Source: Novosphingobium sp. KA1
GTDB lineage: Bacteria > Pseudomonadota > Alphaproteobacteria > Sphingomonadales > Sphingomonadaceae
DNA: 64,000 nt
Direction: 5' to 3'
Assembly: GCF_017309955.1 (NCBI RefSeq)
Contig: NZ_CP021247.1
Location: 310,001-374,000, forward strand
A program made the translations under genes and the position numbers. The notes beneath the pieces are model-generated. The model had not been told where the DNA came from. It worked only from the letters and a program-made list of their open reading frames with translations, and searched no databases. Every line of letters begins with the position of its first letter. The first letter of the stretch is position 1. Below are positions 17,437 to 24,400 of this stretch, piece by piece.

Positions 17437-18105
17437 TCATGCGGCGATTTGGTCCGCACCGTCGGCAATGGCGTCCGTATTGGCGATCCTGCGCAGCTCT
17501 TCGAAGAAGGCGTCGACCGCCTCTCCCGTCAGGACAAAATTGTGGCGGAAATCCGGGAGCTGACCGGATTCGAGAACTTTTGCCAGCATCGCGCGGGCGC
17601 GGCAGATACGGCTCTTCACGGTGCCCAGCGCGATGCCGCAGATCCGGGCGATCTCCTCGTAGGACAAGTTGCCCGCCGCAACCAGGATCAGTGCCTCGCG
17701 ATAGGTTTCGGGGATGGTCGTCAGCGCACGCAGCACGTCAGCCAGTTCGATCGCACTTTCCTGGCCGGGCTCGGCACAGAGAATACGCTCGGCGGCAACT
17801 TCGTCGTACTCGCCATGGAATCGGGCGCGACGCGCTTCGCTGTAGAAATGGTTGCGCAGGATCGTGAAAGTCCACGCCTTGAAGTTGGTGCCCGCGGCAT
17901 AACGATCGCGCGCGGCCCATGCCCGCAGCATCGCTTCCTGAGCAAGGTCGTCGGCGCGGTCGCGGCAGCCGCACAGGCCGCGCGCAAAGGCGCGAAGGTG
18001 CGGGGCCACTTCGGCCAGCGCACGCTTGAAGTCGCGGTCGTCGAGCCGCGCGACAAGCCCATGAGCCGGCTTGGCTTCGGCGACGGTCTCGGTGGTTGCA
18101 GGCAT
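17437..18105 (-). CDS. EcfG-type ECF sigma factor (paralogue without NepR)
   Basis: 222 residues. Sigma region 2 is LAEVAPHLRAFARGL...DRADDLAQEAMLRAW...NFKAWTFTILRNHFYSEARR; region 4 is YREALILVAAGNLSYEEIARICGIALGTVKSRICRARAML. These resemble EcfG of the general stress response. A C-terminal tail of about 40 residues follows region 4 and is absent from the second sigma gene at 22817. ATG 18105 follows GGAGGG at 7 nt and is preferred over ATG 18120. An EcfG promoter at 18237-18262 implies autoregulation or control by the other EcfG. No nepR is adjacent; a response regulator follows. Confidence 0.88.
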   Translation of the reverse strand: MPATTETVAEAKPAHGLVARLDDRDFKRALAEVAPHLRAFARGLCGCRDRADDLAQEAMLRAWAARDRYAAGTNFKAWTFTILRNHFYSEARRARFHGEYDEVAAERILCAEPGQESAIELADVLRALTTIPETYREALILVAAGNLSYEEIARICGIALGTVKSRICRARAMLAKVLESGQLPDFRHNFVLTGEAVDAFFEELRRIANTDAIADGADQIAA

Positions 18106-18236
18106 CTGGTTACCCTCCATGTCTGTTCATCCAGCGCTTGTTCACGCTGCCGCTGCCCGGGTGTGATGTGCCGTTCCTCTGTTCCGGCCCATCGCTCCGA
18201 GCAAAGCGGTTCCCCACTCGGGATCAGTGCCGTGAA

Positions 18237-18262
18237 AACGCGGCCAAGTTGCAGAAAGTTCC
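18237..18262 (-). promoter_or_regulatory. EcfG promoter of the sigma/response-regulator operon
   Basis: On the minus strand GGAAC, 17-bp spacer, CGTT, ending about 130 bp before the sigma-factor ATG. Exact match to the EcfG consensus. Confidence 0.7.
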
Positions 18263-18486
18263 CGGGAAAGACCCGACACCCGCAACGACCCGCCGCACCA
18301 GCAAAGCAACTCACCGGAGGATGACCAAAAACCGGACACGCCAGAACGCAGACCGGCGCCACCCTCCAGCGCCGCATCAGGATCGGTGTTATGGAAAAAA
18401 TGCAAGAAGCGGCGGGAACAAACATCCGCGTCGAAAATTGAGGCCTCCGTCCACCGGTTACGGTGAGCGGAGGCCTGCGGGATCGG

Positions 18487-18526
18487 ATCACCACCAGTTT
18501 GCGGGGGGGGGGGAGCCGGTGGTGAT
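18487..18526. repeat. 9-bp inverted repeat with a G11 run in its loop
   Basis: ATCACCACC (18487-18495) and GGTGGTGAT (18518-18526) are perfectly complementary. The 22-nt loop contains 11 consecutive G (18503-18513). It lies 7 bp from the divergent EcfG-like promoter pair, so slippage could change leader structure or promoter spacing. Confidence 0.6.
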
Positions 18527-18532
18527 ACCGCT

Positions 18533-18559
18533 GGAACGCCGCCTCCCGCGATCGGTTCC
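18533..18559. promoter_or_regulatory. Overlapping divergent EcfG-like promoters
   Basis: Minus strand: GGAAC (18555-18559), 16-bp spacer, CGTT (18535-18538), a consensus match. Plus strand: GGAAC (18533-18537), 16-bp spacer, GGTT (18554-18557), one base off. The -35 of each overlaps the -10 of the other. The plus version would drive phyR with a leader of about 140 nt; the minus version would be a distal promoter for the sigma operon. Confidence 0.5.
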
Positions 18560-18706
18560 CGACCTGGCCCGGTATGGGAAAAAATTTTGCTGTTGCCCTG
18601 CCCCGGCGTGGTTGTCAGACACGGGAACCGGTCGGGCGGAAAATGAAAATGCCGTGTCCGCACACGATGACTAACGGGAACTGTTTCCCAGGAGCCGAGG
18701 AATTCG

Positions 18707-19501
18707 ATGTCCGTCTCTGACCAGATCGCCGCCCAGCTGCCTTATCTGCGCCGCTATGCACGCGCGCTTACCGGATCCCAGCAATCGGGCGACGCCTATG
18801 TTCGTGCCACGCTGGAGGCCGCGCTGGCCGACCGCGCCCTGCGCGACGAGATCGCCGGCAGCCGCGCCGCCTTCTACAAGGCCTTCACCCGGATCTGGGC
18901 CTCCGGCCATGTGGACCAGCCCAGCCCCACAGGCGATGCCGGCAGCCCCGAACAGGCCGCACAGGAACGGCTCGGACGCATCGCACCGGCCCACCGGCAG
19001 GCCCTGCTGCTGACCACCGTGGAGGAATTTTCACGCGCCGAAACCGCCACGATCCTGGGCGTCTCGCCCGAAGACGTGGACGCGCTCGTCCTCCAGGCAG
19101 TGACAGAGATCGACAGCGAAAGCGCCACCGATGTGCTTATCATCGAAGACGAGCCGCTGATCTCGATGCAGCTCGAAGGGCTGGTCGGCGATCTGGGCCA
19201 CAATGTCGTCGGCACCGCGGCTACCCACAAGCAGGCGGTGGAGCTCTTCTCGCGCAATCCTGCCGGCCTGGTGCTGGCCGATATCCAGCTCGCCGACGGC
19301 AGTTCGGGGATCGACGCGGTGGAAGACCTGCTGCGCTTCGGCGAAGTGCCGGTGATCTTCATCACTGCCTATCCCGAACGCCTGCTCACCGGCGAACGAC
19401 CGGAACCGACTTATCTCGTCACCAAGCCGTTCCAGGAAGCCACAGTGCGCGCGGCGATCAGCCAGGCATTGTTCTTCCGCTCCAGCCAGCCGCTGGATTG
19501 A
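18707..19501 (+). CDS. phyR: General stress response regulator PhyR
   Basis: 264 residues with the diagnostic PhyR order: an ECF sigma-like domain (about 1-130, LPYLRRYARALTGSQQSGDAYVRATLEAAL and ETATILGVSPEDVDALVLQAV) then a receiver domain (142-257). Phospho-acceptor Asp192 is in LADIQLADGSSG; E147-D148-E149, Thr220 and Lys240 complete the site. When phosphorylated, PhyR uses its sigma-like domain to bind NepR and free EcfG. ATG 18707 follows GAGG. The cognate nepR-ecfG pair is 3 kb downstream and a HWE kinase lies between, so the whole switch is in one locus. Confidence 0.95.
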   Translation: MSVSDQIAAQLPYLRRYARALTGSQQSGDAYVRATLEAALADRALRDEIAGSRAAFYKAFTRIWASGHVDQPSPTGDAGSPEQAAQERLGRIAPAHRQALLLTTVEEFSRAETATILGVSPEDVDALVLQAVTEIDSESATDVLIIEDEPLISMQLEGLVGDLGHNVVGTAATHKQAVELFSRNPAGLVLADIQLADGSSGIDAVEDLLRFGEVPVIFITAYPERLLTGERPEPTYLVTKPFQEATVRAAISQALFFRSSQPLD

Positions 19502-19508
19502 AAAAGGG

Positions 19509-19537
19509 GCCGGGTTTCCCTGCGCGGGACGCCCGGC
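19509..19537 (+). terminator. Hairpin after phyR
   Basis: GCCGGG...CCCGGC outer stem with an inner TCCC/GGGA stem, starting 8 bp after the phyR stop. No T tract follows on the plus strand, so read-through into the element at 19561 is possible. Confidence 0.45.
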
Positions 19538-19560
19538 TTCGCTGGATCAACAGGCCGAAT

Positions 19561-19828
19561 TAGGTCGTAAACGCATAAACGGCACCATCGAGGTTTGAGG
19601 CAAAATGGCTCAGCGGCAGGAGGGAAGGCGCTGGAATATGTCGATATTTCAAAACTTCCCGACGCAGCGCTGGGCCATTTTGGGCAAACCCCGAAGGGGC
19701 GCCCAAATGGCTTCCATCTCGAACCGAAGCGGCCTTGGACGGGCAACCAGCCCGCCCGGCGGCAACTTCGGCCCGAGCTGTTCGCCATTTGGGCGCCTCG
19801 ATGGTGCCGTTTATGAGTTTACGACCTA
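19561..19828 (+). repeat. 268-bp structured element, copy 1
   Basis: End-to-end palindromic element. Closing stem: positions 1-33 pair with 236-268 (19561-19593 with 19796-19828; 32 of 33 pairs). Inside are three arms: 41-51/112-122 with an upper stem 73-79/84-90; a small hairpin CCCC-GAA-GGGG (129-139); and 140-151/224-235 carrying 164-169/206-211 and a CGGGC-AACCA-GCCCG hairpin. Copy 2 has the same length and no gaps, about 75% identical, with many compensated stem changes. It begins and ends with TA. Its terminal TAG (minus strand) is the stop codon of the PilZ gene. Wobble pairs (50-113, 74-89) work only in the plus-strand RNA, suggesting that strand is the functional one. Confidence 0.85.
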
Positions 19829-20197
19829 ATAAAGCGCGGGCCGTTCACCGGCATTGATTGGCGGCAGGATCCGGCCAAAGCGATCGCGCGGGGCCTGCTC
19901 CTCGAAACCAATCGTCGGCGGATTGAAGCCGAGATGGCGCACCACCGCCTCATGCAGCGCGGTCGCGAAGCGCACGCCGGCACAGCCGTCATGGGCCCAG
20001 ACGACTTCGCCTGCAGCCCGCTGGATGCCGCCGAGCCCGATCTCGATGGAATCGCCCACGTTCATCCGCATCGATCCCACGTCGATCATGCCCCCGCCGA
20101 CCGAAAGATTATAAAGAAACACCCGCCCGGTTGTTGCACCAAGCCGGCAATCGACCTGCTTCTCGACGATCTGCCGATCCCAAGCGCGCGAATCCAT
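19826..20197 (-). CDS. Small PilZ-domain protein
   Basis: 123 residues. An N-terminal arginine segment (DSRAWDRQIVEKQVDCRL) and NLSVGGGMID match the two c-di-GMP-binding motifs of PilZ (RxxxR-like and D/N-x-S-x-x-G). VGDSIEIGLGGIQRAAGEVVWAHDGCAGVRF continues the beta barrel; a short polar tail follows. ATG 20197 is chosen for its AAGGGGGG ribosome site; an upstream in-frame start at 20230 is weaker. The stop codon TAG coincides with the terminus of structured element 1. It sits inside the stress locus between two structured elements, so c-di-GMP input into the stress response is conceivable, but that is inference. Confidence 0.75.
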   Translation of the reverse strand: MDSRAWDRQIVEKQVDCRLGATTGRVFLYNLSVGGGMIDVGSMRMNVGDSIEIGLGGIQRAAGEVVWAHDGCAGVRFATALHEAVVRHLGFNPPTIGFEEQAPRDRFGRILPPINAGERPALY

Positions 20198-20337
20198 AAA
20201 CAAGCCCCCCTTGCGTGTCACTGTGCACACTAGGCGACTTTACTTAAGCAATCATAAAATTGCCCCGGACAGGCGCCTGGGCGCCTGGACAAGTTCAGCA
20301 GGGCAATCGTGGCGATGCCGAACTTGCCCACTCCGCT

Positions 20338-20605
20338 TAGGCTCAGGACCCATAAATCCTGCCTGCGAGGTTTGAATCAAAATGCCTCGGGGCGAGGAAG
20401 GAAGGCTTGGGAATATGTCCATATTTCAAGGCTTCCTGACGCTGCGCTGGGGCATTTTGATCAAATCCCTACGGGACACCGGAATGGCTTCCATTTCGAA
20501 CCAAAGCCGCTTTGGACGGGCAACCAGCCCGCCCGGCAGCCGCTTTGGCCCGATATGTTCGCCATTCCGGTGCCTCGCAGGCATGATTTATGGGTCCTGA
20601 GCCTA
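20338..20605 (+). repeat. 268-bp structured element, copy 2
   Basis: Same architecture as the copy at 19561. Closing stem 20338-20370 with 20573-20605 (32 of 33 pairs; the outer 21 perfect), hairpin TCCC-TAC-GGGA at 20466-20476, arm 20477-20488 with 20561-20572, inner stem 20501-20506 with 20543-20548, and the invariant CGGGC-AACCA-GCCCG hairpin at 20517-20531. It begins and ends with TA. Its terminal TAG on the minus strand is the stop codon of the sensor kinase gene. In the closing stem 12 of the 14 left-arm differences from copy 1 are matched by complementary changes in the right arm. Confidence 0.85.
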
Positions 20606-22267
20606 GTCGCGACGGTCGTTCCGCAAGGCAAACTCCCGGCTGGTGCGCACCGGCACCCGCAGGCGGCACTCGACACCGGCCGGCAAAAACTCCAGCTCGA
20701 CATCGGACTTGAGTTCGTGGGCAACGATCTTCTCGATCAGGTCCCGCCCGAACCCGCGCTTGCCGGGGACCGCGACCGGTGGCCCCCCTTCCTCGCGCCA
20801 ATGGACTTCGGCGAGGTCGGAGGCAATCTGGCGCCAGTGGACGTGGATGCGCCCTTCCGGCCGGCTCAGCGCCCCGTACTTGGCCGCATTGGTCGCCAGT
20901 TCGTGAATGGCAAGTCCCAGCGACATCGCATCATTGGGCGCCAGCCTGATCTCCGGCCCCGACATCTCGACGTGCCCCTCGCTGCCTTGCATATAAGGCG
21001 CCAATTCCGAACGAACGACGTCACCGAGTCCGGCATGGCGCCAATCCGACTGCGAAAGCAGATCGTGGGTCGCCGAAAGCGCGCGAATCCGGGCAGTCAG
21101 ACTCTCGGTGAAGTCGTCGATATCGGTCGCCCGGCGGCGGGTCAGTGCGGCAATGGAGAGCACGTTGGCCAGTGTGTTCTTGACGCGGTGATTGAGTTCG
21201 CGGGTCAAGGAATTGCGGATCGCGGCCTGCCCCTGCAGCCACTCAAGCACACGCCGGTCCTCAGCTGAGCGGCGGGTGATGAACCGCGCGATGGCCATGA
21301 CCATGAGCGAGGTCAGCGCTCCGAAAAACAGCGTAATGCGCGAAGCGGCCGACAGCAGGCCGACCTTGCGATCGCTGATCACGACCACCCAGGTGTGGCT
21401 GCCGACATCGATGCGCCGCTCCATCGTCGGTCCGGTGAGGCCCTCGGCCCGGCGTTCGGCCAGCAGGTTTTCGGGCGCCACCGCTCCATCGTAGATGGCC
21501 ACGTCGATCTGGTCGGCGCGATAGAGTTCCGAGGCAGAGTTGAGGAAGGTCTCGGCGCGGAACGGGCTATAGACAAACCCCTTGACCTGACGCGACGATC
21601 CGCCACCGACAACTACGGGCATGTAGATCAGGAAACCCGCCGCCTCCGTCCTGCCCGCGTCCTGCACGAGATGGACCTTGCCCGACGCCACCGGTTTGCC
21701 GAGCTTCATCGCCTGCAGCATCGCGGCGCGCCGCACCGGATCGGAGAACATGTCGTAGGCACGGGCATCGCGATTGGGCTGGTCCTGCGGTTCGATGTAG
21801 AGGATCGGCGCCACCAGTTCCTGCCCGACGTCCGGCCGCGGGTGAACGATCCAGTCGAAATCGCCGCCGTCCTGCTGGGCCACTTCCAGCTCCGCCAGAT
21901 GCTCGACCGGCACCAGCGGCGCCCAGCCCATGCCCAGCGACCCATAGAGGTTGCCCTTGCCCTGCAGGTCTTCGGCAAAGGCGCGGAACTGCTCCTCGCT
22001 GACGTCCCGCTGGCTGCCGAACAACGCCGCACCGGCACGCAGCAGCGCGATGTTCTCGGTCACCCGCCGTTCGAGCGCGGAGGATATCTCGACAAGGTTG
22101 CGATCCAGTTCGACCCGCCGGGTCTGGCGATCGGCCCGCTCGATCGCCATCACGGAAACCGCGGTGGTAATCGAGGCGATGATAAACAGCAGGAACGGCC
22201 AGCCGCGCGGATACTTGTGGAACCACGCCTGCTTCTGGACCCTGTCGAGCAGAGCCTGGTCAATCAC
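20603..22267 (-). CDS. CHASE-domain HWE/HisKA_2 sensor histidine kinase
   Basis: 554 residues. TM1 about 22-41, periplasmic CHASE-type ligand domain about 45-300 (LGMGWAPLVPVEHLAELE...DWIVHPRPD), TM2 about 303-329. The kinase core has phospho-His360 in TRELNHRVKNTLANVLSIAALT, N box HELATNAAKYGALS (455-468), W490 and GG in the HWREEGGP segment, and RGFGRDLIEK. The HRxKN and W-E-GGP features place it in the HWE/HisKA_2 group that phosphorylates PhyR. It has no receiver domain of its own. Divergent from nepR-ecfG across a palindromic EcfG-like site. Its TAG stop is provided by structured element 2. Confidence 0.92.
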   Translation of the reverse strand: MIDQALLDRVQKQAWFHKYPRGWPFLLFIIASITTAVSVMAIERADRQTRRVELDRNLVEISSALERRVTENIALLRAGAALFGSQRDVSEEQFRAFAEDLQGKGNLYGSLGMGWAPLVPVEHLAELEVAQQDGGDFDWIVHPRPDVGQELVAPILYIEPQDQPNRDARAYDMFSDPVRRAAMLQAMKLGKPVASGKVHLVQDAGRTEAAGFLIYMPVVVGGGSSRQVKGFVYSPFRAETFLNSASELYRADQIDVAIYDGAVAPENLLAERRAEGLTGPTMERRIDVGSHTWVVVISDRKVGLLSAASRITLFFGALTSLMVMAIARFITRRSAEDRRVLEWLQGQAAIRNSLTRELNHRVKNTLANVLSIAALTRRRATDIDDFTESLTARIRALSATHDLLSQSDWRHAGLGDVVRSELAPYMQGSEGHVEMSGPEIRLAPNDAMSLGLAIHELATNAAKYGALSRPEGRIHVHWRQIASDLAEVHWREEGGPPVAVPGKRGFGRDLIEKIVAHELKSDVELEFLPAGVECRLRVPVRTSREFALRNDRRD

Positions 22268-22623
22268 CGGCGAAACTCCCCCGAAAGCTCAGAAACTTCA
22301 AAATCCGTAATCCCGATGCGCGGCTGGAACTGCGTGAGAAACGCAATGAGCGCCCCCTAGGGCACCCCATGGGACAAACTCTATGACAAGTCTTTGCTTG
22401 CGAGGGAACCATCGAGCCTCTCGATGGTTCCAGCGAAAACGATGCTAATCCGCAGCCCCGCCAACCCCGCGCCCCAGACACCGTGTGGCACCTCGCCTTT
22501 TCCGGCTGGCGAAGCGGGCGGCATTGCCTTGCAGCCCGGTGCTGCAAACAATTGCATTTGCGGCAGCGGTCTTGACCCGCTCCCAGCCAGCACGCAAGTG
22601 TCCGGTTCGAAAGGAAGTTCGCA
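22268..22623. other. Gene-free divergent region, sensor kinase to nepR
   Basis: 356 bp. Contains the palindrome at 22405-22431 with EcfG-like half-sites in both directions. Nothing else recognisable; overlapping frames here are shadows. Confidence 0.6.
22405..22431. promoter_or_regulatory. Perfect palindrome with divergent EcfG-like promoters
   Basis: GGAACCATCGAG, 3-nt centre, CTCGATGGTTCC: a perfect 12-bp inverted repeat. Read on either strand it gives GGAAC, 16-bp spacer, GGTT (consensus CGTT). One direction faces nepR-ecfG (about 190 nt away), the other the sensor kinase (about 140 nt away). It could instead be a regulator-binding palindrome or a hairpin. Confidence 0.5.
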
Positions 22624-22824
22624 GTGAGTCAGTCTCCACGCAATGGCCAGCCGGGACCATCCGGCATGCCCCCGCAAGCCGGGACCGGAGCCGCGCGCCC
22701 CGGCGAAGGCGAGCCGGGCTGGGCCAGTGGACTGAGGAAGCTGTACAACTCCGTGGTCGACGAACCGCTTCCGGACAGCTTCAAGGACTTGCTCAAGAAG
22801 CTCGACGGAAGCGACGATGACTGA
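22624..22824 (+). CDS. nepR: Anti-sigma factor NepR
   Basis: 66 residues, GTG start behind AAAGGAAG. A disordered Pro/Gly-rich N-terminus precedes the conserved two-helix core LRKLYNSVVDEPLPDSFKDLLKKL (residues about 39-62 with helix-breaking Pro in the middle), which is the NepR signature that binds EcfG or PhyR. The 3' end overlaps the ecfG start by 8 bp, so anti-sigma and sigma are coupled. Only one nepR is visible for two EcfG-like sigma factors. Confidence 0.92.
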   Translation: MSQSPRNGQPGPSGMPPQAGTGAARPGEGEPGWASGLRKLYNSVVDEPLPDSFKDLLKKLDGSDDD

Positions 22825-23359
22825 ACGGCTCAGCCGCCCCCCGGCCGAAGCGGCATTCCGCGACGAACTTCTGGGTGTCCTGCCGCACTTGCGCGCCTTT
22901 GCGCGCGGTCTTTCGGGGCGCCCCGACTTCGCCGACGATCTTGTGCAGGAGGCACTCATCAAGGCCTGGACCGCGCGGGAGCGTTATGCCGCCGGCACCA
23001 ACATGCGTGCCTGGACTTTCGCGATCCTGCGCAACCACTACTTGTCCGAACTGCGCAAGAACCGGCGCATGACCGAGCTCGACGAAGGCGCGGCGGAACG
23101 CCTTCTGGTGATGGAAGCCGATCAGGAAAGCCCGCTTCACCTCGGCGACATGGAAGCCGCGCTTCAGAAGCTGGCCCCCGAACGGCGCGAGGCGGTGCTG
23201 CTGGTCGGTGCCTCCGGCTTCAGCTACGAGGAGGCGGCGGACATCGCCGGTTGCCCGATCGGCACGATGAAAAGCCGGGTCGCCCGCGCCCGCGGCGATC
23301 TCACCCGGATGCTCGATGCCGAGCCCGACCTCTCGGCCCTGCCGATGGCACGCGACTGA
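22817..23359 (+). CDS. ecfG: General stress sigma factor EcfG
   Basis: 180-residue ECF sigma factor. Region 2: LLGVLPHLRAFARGLSGRPDFADDLVQEALIKAWTARERYAAGTNMRAWTFAILRNHYLSELRK. Region 4: EAVLLVGASGFSYEEAADIAGCPIGTMKSRVARARGDLTRML. Overlap with nepR and the PhyR/kinase context identify it as the main EcfG. It recognises GGAAC-N16/17-CGTT promoters, several of which are in this window (16299, 18237, 25603). It lacks the C-terminal tail of the paralogue at 17437 and converges on the next gene across a strong hairpin. Confidence 0.94.
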   Translation: MTERLSRPPAEAAFRDELLGVLPHLRAFARGLSGRPDFADDLVQEALIKAWTARERYAAGTNMRAWTFAILRNHYLSELRKNRRMTELDEGAAERLLVMEADQESPLHLGDMEAALQKLAPERREAVLLVGASGFSYEEAADIAGCPIGTMKSRVARARGDLTRMLDAEPDLSALPMARD

Positions 23360-23371
23360 CGGGTAGCGGTC

Positions 23372-23407
23372 GGAACCGGCCCTCTCGCTTGCGAAAGGGC
23401 CGGTTCC
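23372..23407. terminator. Bidirectional terminator-like hairpin
   Basis: GGAACCGGCCCT and AGGGCCGGTTCC form a perfect 12-bp stem with a 12-nt loop between the convergent ecfG and dehydrogenase genes. No long T tract. Confidence 0.6.
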
Positions 23408-23426
23408 GGAAACAAACGCCTGATCG

Positions 23427-24305
23427 TCAGCCCTTTGCCTTGGCGATGGTGTAGTCCGCCATCGCGCCCCAGTCGCGGGCGGCGTAGCCACGTTCGACAG
23501 TCGCGCCCATCTGCGCATGGACGGCATCGAGCATCGGCAGGCTGCCCTGTGTGCCCGGCGCCGTCTCAGCCGCGAGTTCCTTGGCGAGGCGCAAGTCCTT
23601 GAGGCCCAGCACCGCCTTGAAGCCGGGCTCGTACTTGCCCTGCGCGATGATGCCCGAATAGTTCTGATAGACGCGGCTGCCGAACAGCGTGCCCAGCATC
23701 AGTTCGAAGAACGCCTCGCGCTCCACCCCCAGCCCTTCGGTTAGGACCACCGCCTCGGCCATGCCTTCGATGGCCATGGTGATCATCATGTTGCAGGCGA
23801 TCTTGACGGCATTGGCGCGTGGCGCCTCCTCGCCCATGTCCCAGACTTTGCCGGCAATCGCGGCGAACACCGGATCAAGCCCTGCGCGCAAGGCCGAAGG
23901 CCCGGCAAGGATCACGTTGAGCTGCCCCGCCGCCGCCACATCCGGGCGCCCCAGCACTGGTGCCGAGAGATAGCCGACGCCCGCCGCCGCGTGCCGCTCC
24001 ACCAGTTCGCGCGCGAAGGCCACCGAGATCGTCGAGCAGACAAGGTGTGTCACTCCGTTCGGGGCGCGGTCCAGCACGCCGCTGTCCAGCAGCACCTCGC
24101 GGATCGCGCCGTCTTCCGAAAGCATCGTCAGCACCACGTCGCCTGCAAAAGCCTCTGCGGGGGTGGCGACCATCTCGACGCCCTCCAGCTCGCCGCCCGA
24201 GCGGTTCCCAGAGCGGTTCCACGCGCGCACGCGGTGCCCGGCCTTGGCCAGATTGCGCGCCATGGCGCTGCCCATGGCGCCAAGGCCGATGAATCCGATA
24301 TCCAT
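23427..24305 (-). CDS. 3-hydroxyisobutyrate dehydrogenase/tartronate-semialdehyde reductase family oxidoreductase
   Basis: 292-residue beta-hydroxyacid dehydrogenase. NAD(P) motif IGFIGLGAMGSAMARNL at the N-terminus, substrate segment about residue 120 (GYLSAPVLGRPDVA), catalytic Lys in NAVKIACNMMITMAIEGMAEA, and an all-helical C-terminal half. The exact hydroxy acid is not determined: APVLGRPD differs from the canonical APVSGG motif, so it may be an imine-reductase-like or other family member. ATG 24305. It is flanked on both sides by strong hairpins, so it is probably monocistronic. Confidence 0.85.
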   Translation of the reverse strand: MDIGFIGLGAMGSAMARNLAKAGHRVRAWNRSGNRSGGELEGVEMVATPAEAFAGDVVLTMLSEDGAIREVLLDSGVLDRAPNGVTHLVCSTISVAFARELVERHAAAGVGYLSAPVLGRPDVAAAGQLNVILAGPSALRAGLDPVFAAIAGKVWDMGEEAPRANAVKIACNMMITMAIEGMAEAVVLTEGLGVEREAFFELMLGTLFGSRVYQNYSGIIAQGKYEPGFKAVLGLKDLRLAKELAAETAPGTQGSLPMLDAVHAQMGATVERGYAARDWGAMADYTIAKAKG

Positions 24306-24335
24306 GTAAGCGAATTCCTATTGCCGATAAAAAGC

Positions 24336-24371
24336 AAAGGGCCGGACCGCCTTTCGGCGACCCGGCCCTTT
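24336..24371 (-). terminator. Rho-independent terminator of sodB
   Basis: AAAGGGCCGG (24336-24345) and CCGGCCCTTT (24362-24371) form the outer stem, with an inner CCGCC-tttc-GGCG. On the minus strand the stem is followed by a T-rich run. Lies between sodB and the next minus-strand gene. Confidence 0.75.
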
Positions 24372-24400
24372 TTCAGAAACCTATGTTGAGGTTTCGTGGC

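Larger units (their letters stand above)
18121..18706. other. Gene-free divergent control region between two stress genes
   Basis: 586 bp between the EcfG paralogue (minus) and phyR (plus). It holds an EcfG promoter at 18237-18262, a G11 run inside a 9-bp inverted repeat at 18487-18526, and overlapping divergent EcfG-like sites at 18533-18559. Frames longer than 150 codons occur on both strands here but have no domain, signal or ribosome site, so I consider them non-coding. Confidence 0.7.

Noticed and set aside
18142..18663. 173-codon minus-strand frame between the sigma gene and phyR
   Set aside because: Runs through a G11 tract and promoter elements, with no conserved motif or ribosome site; treated as non-coding.
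23372..23407. GGAAC/GGTTCC palindrome as another divergent EcfG promoter
   Set aside because: The spacing between half-sites is 25 bp and it lies between convergent genes; best read as a terminator hairpin.
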